From positions 21,490,912-21,554,911 of the forward strand of contig OW028585.1 in NCBI GenBank assembly GCA_932294295.1: a DNA stretch of 64,000 bases, in the 5' to 3' direction. Positions 61,150-64,000 of the stretch are shown here, piece after piece. Within the stretch, counting starts at the first letter, position 1; the number at the start of each line of letters is the position of its first letter. Position numbers and translations under genes: made by a program. Under the pieces are notes generated by a model. The model had not been told where the DNA came from, did not search any database, and was given only the letters and a program-made list of their open reading frames with translations. The DNA is from Alitta virens (lineage: Eukaryota; Annelida; Polychaeta; Phyllodocida; Nereididae).

Positions 61150-62015
61150 GCTACAATTAGAAGAAACTTTTTTCTGTATTTGAACCCTTTTATTTGCAGA
61201 AAGGGCAAAACATAAAGAATGGCACTGTGTGCATATTGTGATGTTAGCATAAGTGAAATATGAGCTTGTGCAGCTTTGTGAATTGTTAGAATCTATCAGT
61301 AAAATGAGAAATTTGATAATGTATAGCATGCATTTGGACATGGTCAAAACATGGCAGAAGTGTCCTGAACAGCTGTGTGTAATGTTCAGCTGGCCAACAT
61401 TTCCTTTGATTTTGCCTTTTTTGAGTAGTAGCTTGAATGCTACAATTAGAAGCAACTTAGTTCTGTATTTTGAATCCTTTTATTTGCAGAAAGGTCAAAA
61501 GATAAAGAACAGCAGTGTGCACATATTGTGATTTTAGCATGAGTAAGATACGAGCTGGTCCTGCTTTGTGAATTGCTAAAATCTATCAGTAACATGACAA
61601 ATTTGATATTGTATTGCATGCATTTGGACATGGCGAAAACGAGGCAAAAGTGTCTTACACAACTATGTGAAATGCTCAGTAGGCTTACCTTTCCTTTGAT
61701 TACGCCTTTTTGAGCAGTAGCTTGAAGGCTACAATTGCAAGCAAGTCAGTATTGTACTCTGTAGCATTTTATATGCTGAAAGGCCAACATACAAAGAGTA
61801 GCACTGTGTGCATATTGTGTTTCTAACATAAGGGTAAATTAAGGTTGGGAAGCTCTGTGAAATGTGAAGCTCTTTGTAGTATGACATGTTATTTATTGCA
61901 TGGCTTGTATTTGGACATGGCTAAAACACAGCAAATAAGTCCTGGACAGCTATGTGAAATGTTCAGCTAGCCAAAATATCCTGTGGTTTAGCTATTTTTT
62001 AGCTGTAGCTTGAAA
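61150..62015 (+). repeat. HOR unit 76 (A-B-C, 866 bp)
   Basis: B at 61439, C at 61728. A has GAAACTTTTTTCTG and AATGGCAC; B has CAGCAGTGTG, AGCATGAGTAAG and CTTACAC as in units 68 and 71. Confidence 0.93.
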
Positions 62016-62881
62016 GCTACAATTAGAAGAAACTTATTTCTGTATTTGAACCCTTTTATTTGCAGAAAGGGCAAAACATAAAGAACGGCACTGTGTGCAT
62101 ATTGTGATGTTAGCATATGTGAAATATGAGCTTGTGCAGCTTTGTGAATTGTGAGAATCTATCAGTAAAATGAGAAATTTGAAAATGTATAGCATGCATT
62201 TGGACATGGTCAAAACATGGCAGAAGTGTCCTGAACAGCTGTGTGTAATGTTCAGCTGGCCAACATTTCCTTTGATTTTGCCTTTTTTGAGTAGTAGCTT
62301 GAATGCTACAATTAGAAGCAACTTAGTTCTGTATTTTGAATCCTTTTATTTGCAGAAAGGTCAAAAGATAAAGAACAGCACTGTGCACATATTGTGATTT
62401 TAGCATAAGTAAGATACGAGCTGGTCCTGCTTTATGAATTGCAAAAATCTATCAGTAACATGACAAATTTGATATTGTATTGCATGCATTTGGACATGGC
62501 GAAAACGAGGCAAAAGTGTCTTGCACAACTATGTGAAATGCTCAGTAGGCTTACCTTTCCTTTGATTACGCCATTTTGAGCAGTAGCTTGAAGGCTACAA
62601 TTGCAAGCAAGTCAGTATTGTACTCTGTAGCATTTTATATGCTGAAAGGCCAACATACAAAGAGTAGCACTGTGTGCATATTGTGTTTCTAACATAAGGG
62701 TAAATTAAGGTTGGGAAGCTCTGTGAAATGTGAAGCTCTTTGTAGTATGACATGTTATTTATTGCATGGCTTGTATTTGGACATGGCTAAAACACAGCAA
62801 ATAAGTCCTGGACAGCTATGTGAAATGTTCAGCTAGCCAACATATCCTATGGTTTAGCTATTTTTGAGCTGTAGCTTGAAA
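62016..62881 (+). repeat. HOR unit 77 (A-B-C, 866 bp)
   Basis: B at 62305, C at 62594. A returns to AACGGCAC and has AGCATATGTG and GAATTGTGAG. B has TTTATGAATTGCAAAAATC and ACGCCATTTTG. Confidence 0.93.
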
Positions 62882-63639
62882 GCTACAATTAGAAGAAACT
62901 TATTTCTGTATTTGAACCCTTTTATTTGCAGAAAGGGCAAAACATAAAGAACGGCACTGTGTGCATATTGTGATGTTAGCATAAGTGAAATATGAGCTTG
63001 TGCAGCTTTGTGAAGTGTTAGAATCTATCAATAAAATGAGAAATTTGAAAATGTATAGCATGCATTTGGACATGGTCAAAACATGGCAGAAGTGTCCTGA
63101 ACAGCTGTGTGTAATGTTCAGCTGGCCAACATTTCCTTTGACTTTGCCTTTTTTGAGTAGTAGCTTGAATGCTACAATTAGAAGCAACTTAGTTCTGTAT
63201 TTTGAATCCTTTTATTTGCAGAAAGGTCAAAAGATAAAGAACAGCACTGTGCACATATTGTGATTTTAGCATAAGTAAGATACGAGCTGGTCCTGCTTTG
63301 TGAATTGCTAAAATCTATCAGTAACATGACAAATTTGATATTGTATTGCATGCATTTGGACATGGCGAAAACGAGGCAAAAGTGTCTTGCTCAACTATGT
63401 GAAATGCTCAGTAGGCTTACCTTTCCTTTGATTACGCCTTTTTGAGCAGTAGCTTGAAGGCTACAATTGCAAGCAAGTCTGTGAAATGTGAAGCTCTTTG
63501 TAGTATGACATGCTATATATTGCATGGCTTGTATTTGGACATGGCTAAAACACAGCAAATAAGTCCTGGACAGCTATGTGAAATGTTCAGCTAGCCAACA
63601 TATCCTGTGGTTTAGCTATTTTTGAGCTGTAGCTTGAAA
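62882..63639 (+). repeat. HOR unit 78 (A-B-truncated C, 758 bp)
   Basis: B at 63171, C at 63460. C is only 180 bp. After GCTACAATTGCAAGCAAGTC (63460-63479) it jumps to TGTGAAATGTG, losing 108 bp relative to unit 77. The rest of C has GACATGCTATATA. A has GAAGTGTTAG and GACTTTGCC. Confidence 0.93.
63478..63482 (+). other. 108-bp deletion junction in a C monomer
   Basis: CAAGTC is joined to TGTGAAATG. The two parent sites share TC at the junction (CAAGTC and AAGCTC), so at most a 2-bp microhomology was used. Confidence 0.88.
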
Positions 63640-64000
63640 GCTACAATTAGAAGAAACTTATTTCTGTATTTGAACCCTTTTATTTGCAGAAAGGGCAAAA
63701 CATAAAGAACGGCACTGTGTGCATATTGTGATGTTAGCATAAGTGAAATATGAGCTTGTGCAGCTTTGTGAATTGTTAGAATCTATCAGTAAAATGAGAA
63801 ATTTGAAAATGTATAGCATGCATTTGGACATGGTCAAAACATGGCAGAAGTGTCCTGAACAGCTGTGTGTAATGTTCAGCTGGCCAACATTTCCTTTGAT
63901 TTTGCCTTTTTTGAGTAGTAGCTTGAATGCTACAATTAGAAGCAACTTAGTTCTGTATTTTGAATCCTTTTATTTGCAGAAAGGTCAAAAGATAAAGAAC
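63640..64000 (+). repeat. HOR unit 79 (partial: A and start of B)
   Basis: B starts at 63929 and is cut at the window end after 72 bp. The array therefore continues to the right. Confidence 0.93.

Larger units (their letters stand above)
1..64000 (+). repeat. Satellite DNA array, A-B-C higher-order repeat (about 866 bp HOR, about 289 bp monomer)
   Basis: Every part of the window can be assigned to one of three related monomers in head-to-tail order. A begins GCTACAATTAGAAGAAACTT and carries TTTGAACCC and GGGCAAAACAT. B begins GCTACAATTAGAAGCAACTT and carries TTTTGAATCC, AGGTCAAAAGA and ACGAGCTGGTCC. C begins GCTACAATTGCAAGCAAG and carries GGTAAATTAAGGTTGGG and ends CTGTAGCTTGAAA. The three share a backbone (a TTTGGACATGG box followed by CAAAAC or AAAAC, then AGTGTC/AGTCC and TATGTGAAATG-like words), so they descend from one ancestral monomer. 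Copies of the same type differ by a few substitutions and small indels, whereas A, B and C differ strongly from each other, which is the signature of an HOR array. No unrelated DNA interrupts it. Centromeric or heterochromatic origin is likely but not shown by the sequence. Confidence 0.97.

Noticed and set aside
1..64000. CRISPR array
   Set aside because: The repeats are hundreds of bases long with no short-repeat/unique-spacer pattern and no cas genes.
1..64000. CENP-B box
   Set aside because: I looked for TTCG followed by A and CGGG in the usual spacing. TTCG occurs only in words such as ATTTCGACATGG, GCTTCGTG and CCTTCGATT, none followed by CGGG.
1..64000. Transposable element, LTR or other insertion inside the array
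   Set aside because: Every stretch could be assigned to A, B or C; the only large length change is a 108-bp deletion.
1..64000. Ribosomal, tRNA or histone gene tandem cluster
   Set aside because: The 866-bp unit has no rRNA-like conserved words, no tRNA A/B box pair that I could find and no long open frame.
1..64000. Assembly artefact as the source of all block duplications
   Set aside because: Copies differ by scattered private substitutions and by mosaic exchanges, which a simple assembly repeat would not produce. Units 73/74 are the only pair similar enough for this to remain a real possibility.

Overview
The whole window is one uninterrupted tandem satellite DNA array. I find no protein-coding gene, RNA gene, transposon, CRISPR array or unique sequence in it. 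All monomers read in the same direction. The basic unit is about 289 bp and has three diverged forms, called A, B and C here. They are normally arranged A-B-C as a higher-order repeat (HOR) of about 866 bp. I placed monomer boundaries at the recurring GCTACAATT motif and counted 79 HOR units (the last cut by the window edge), or about 223 monomers. Of the 78 complete units, 65 are A-B-C trimers and 13 are B-C dimers of 576-578 bp.

The organism is a eukaryote that I cannot name. The sequence is AT-rich (about 37% G+C in a hand-counted sample). A typical 866-bp unit has only about five CpG sites, always in the same places, which fits a methylated genome such as a vertebrate's. I did not recognise the monomer as a known satellite family. 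Long homogeneous HOR arrays of this kind are typical of centromeric or other constitutive heterochromatin. That is an inference: no CENP-B box was seen and no flanking sequence is present.

Layout: 1-4.3 kb, trimers of mixed subtypes. 4.3-19.6 kb, dimers interspersed with trimers and organised by 2,020-bp and 2,308-bp tandem duplications. 19.6-30.0 kb, a block of six trimers (5.19 kb) present twice, with one HOR unit gained and another lost inside the second copy. 30.0-45.6 kb, trimers with 1,732-bp and 3,461-bp tandem duplications. 45.6-51.6 kb, a recurrence of the unit order seen at 0.9-9 kb, dimers included. 51.6-64 kb, trimers of a younger-looking subfamily with AATGGCAC in place of AACGGCAC, including a nearly exact 866-bp duplication at 58.6-60.3 kb and a truncated C monomer at 63.5 kb.

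Nothing here works as a gene set. The interest lies in the recorded history of unequal exchange, the hairpin-forming monomer boundary where several breakpoints fall, and the block-wise spread of variants. Open reading frames of 60-153 codons occur on both strands in nearly every unit. They overlap each other and are broken by small indels, so I treat them as by-products of the repeat.
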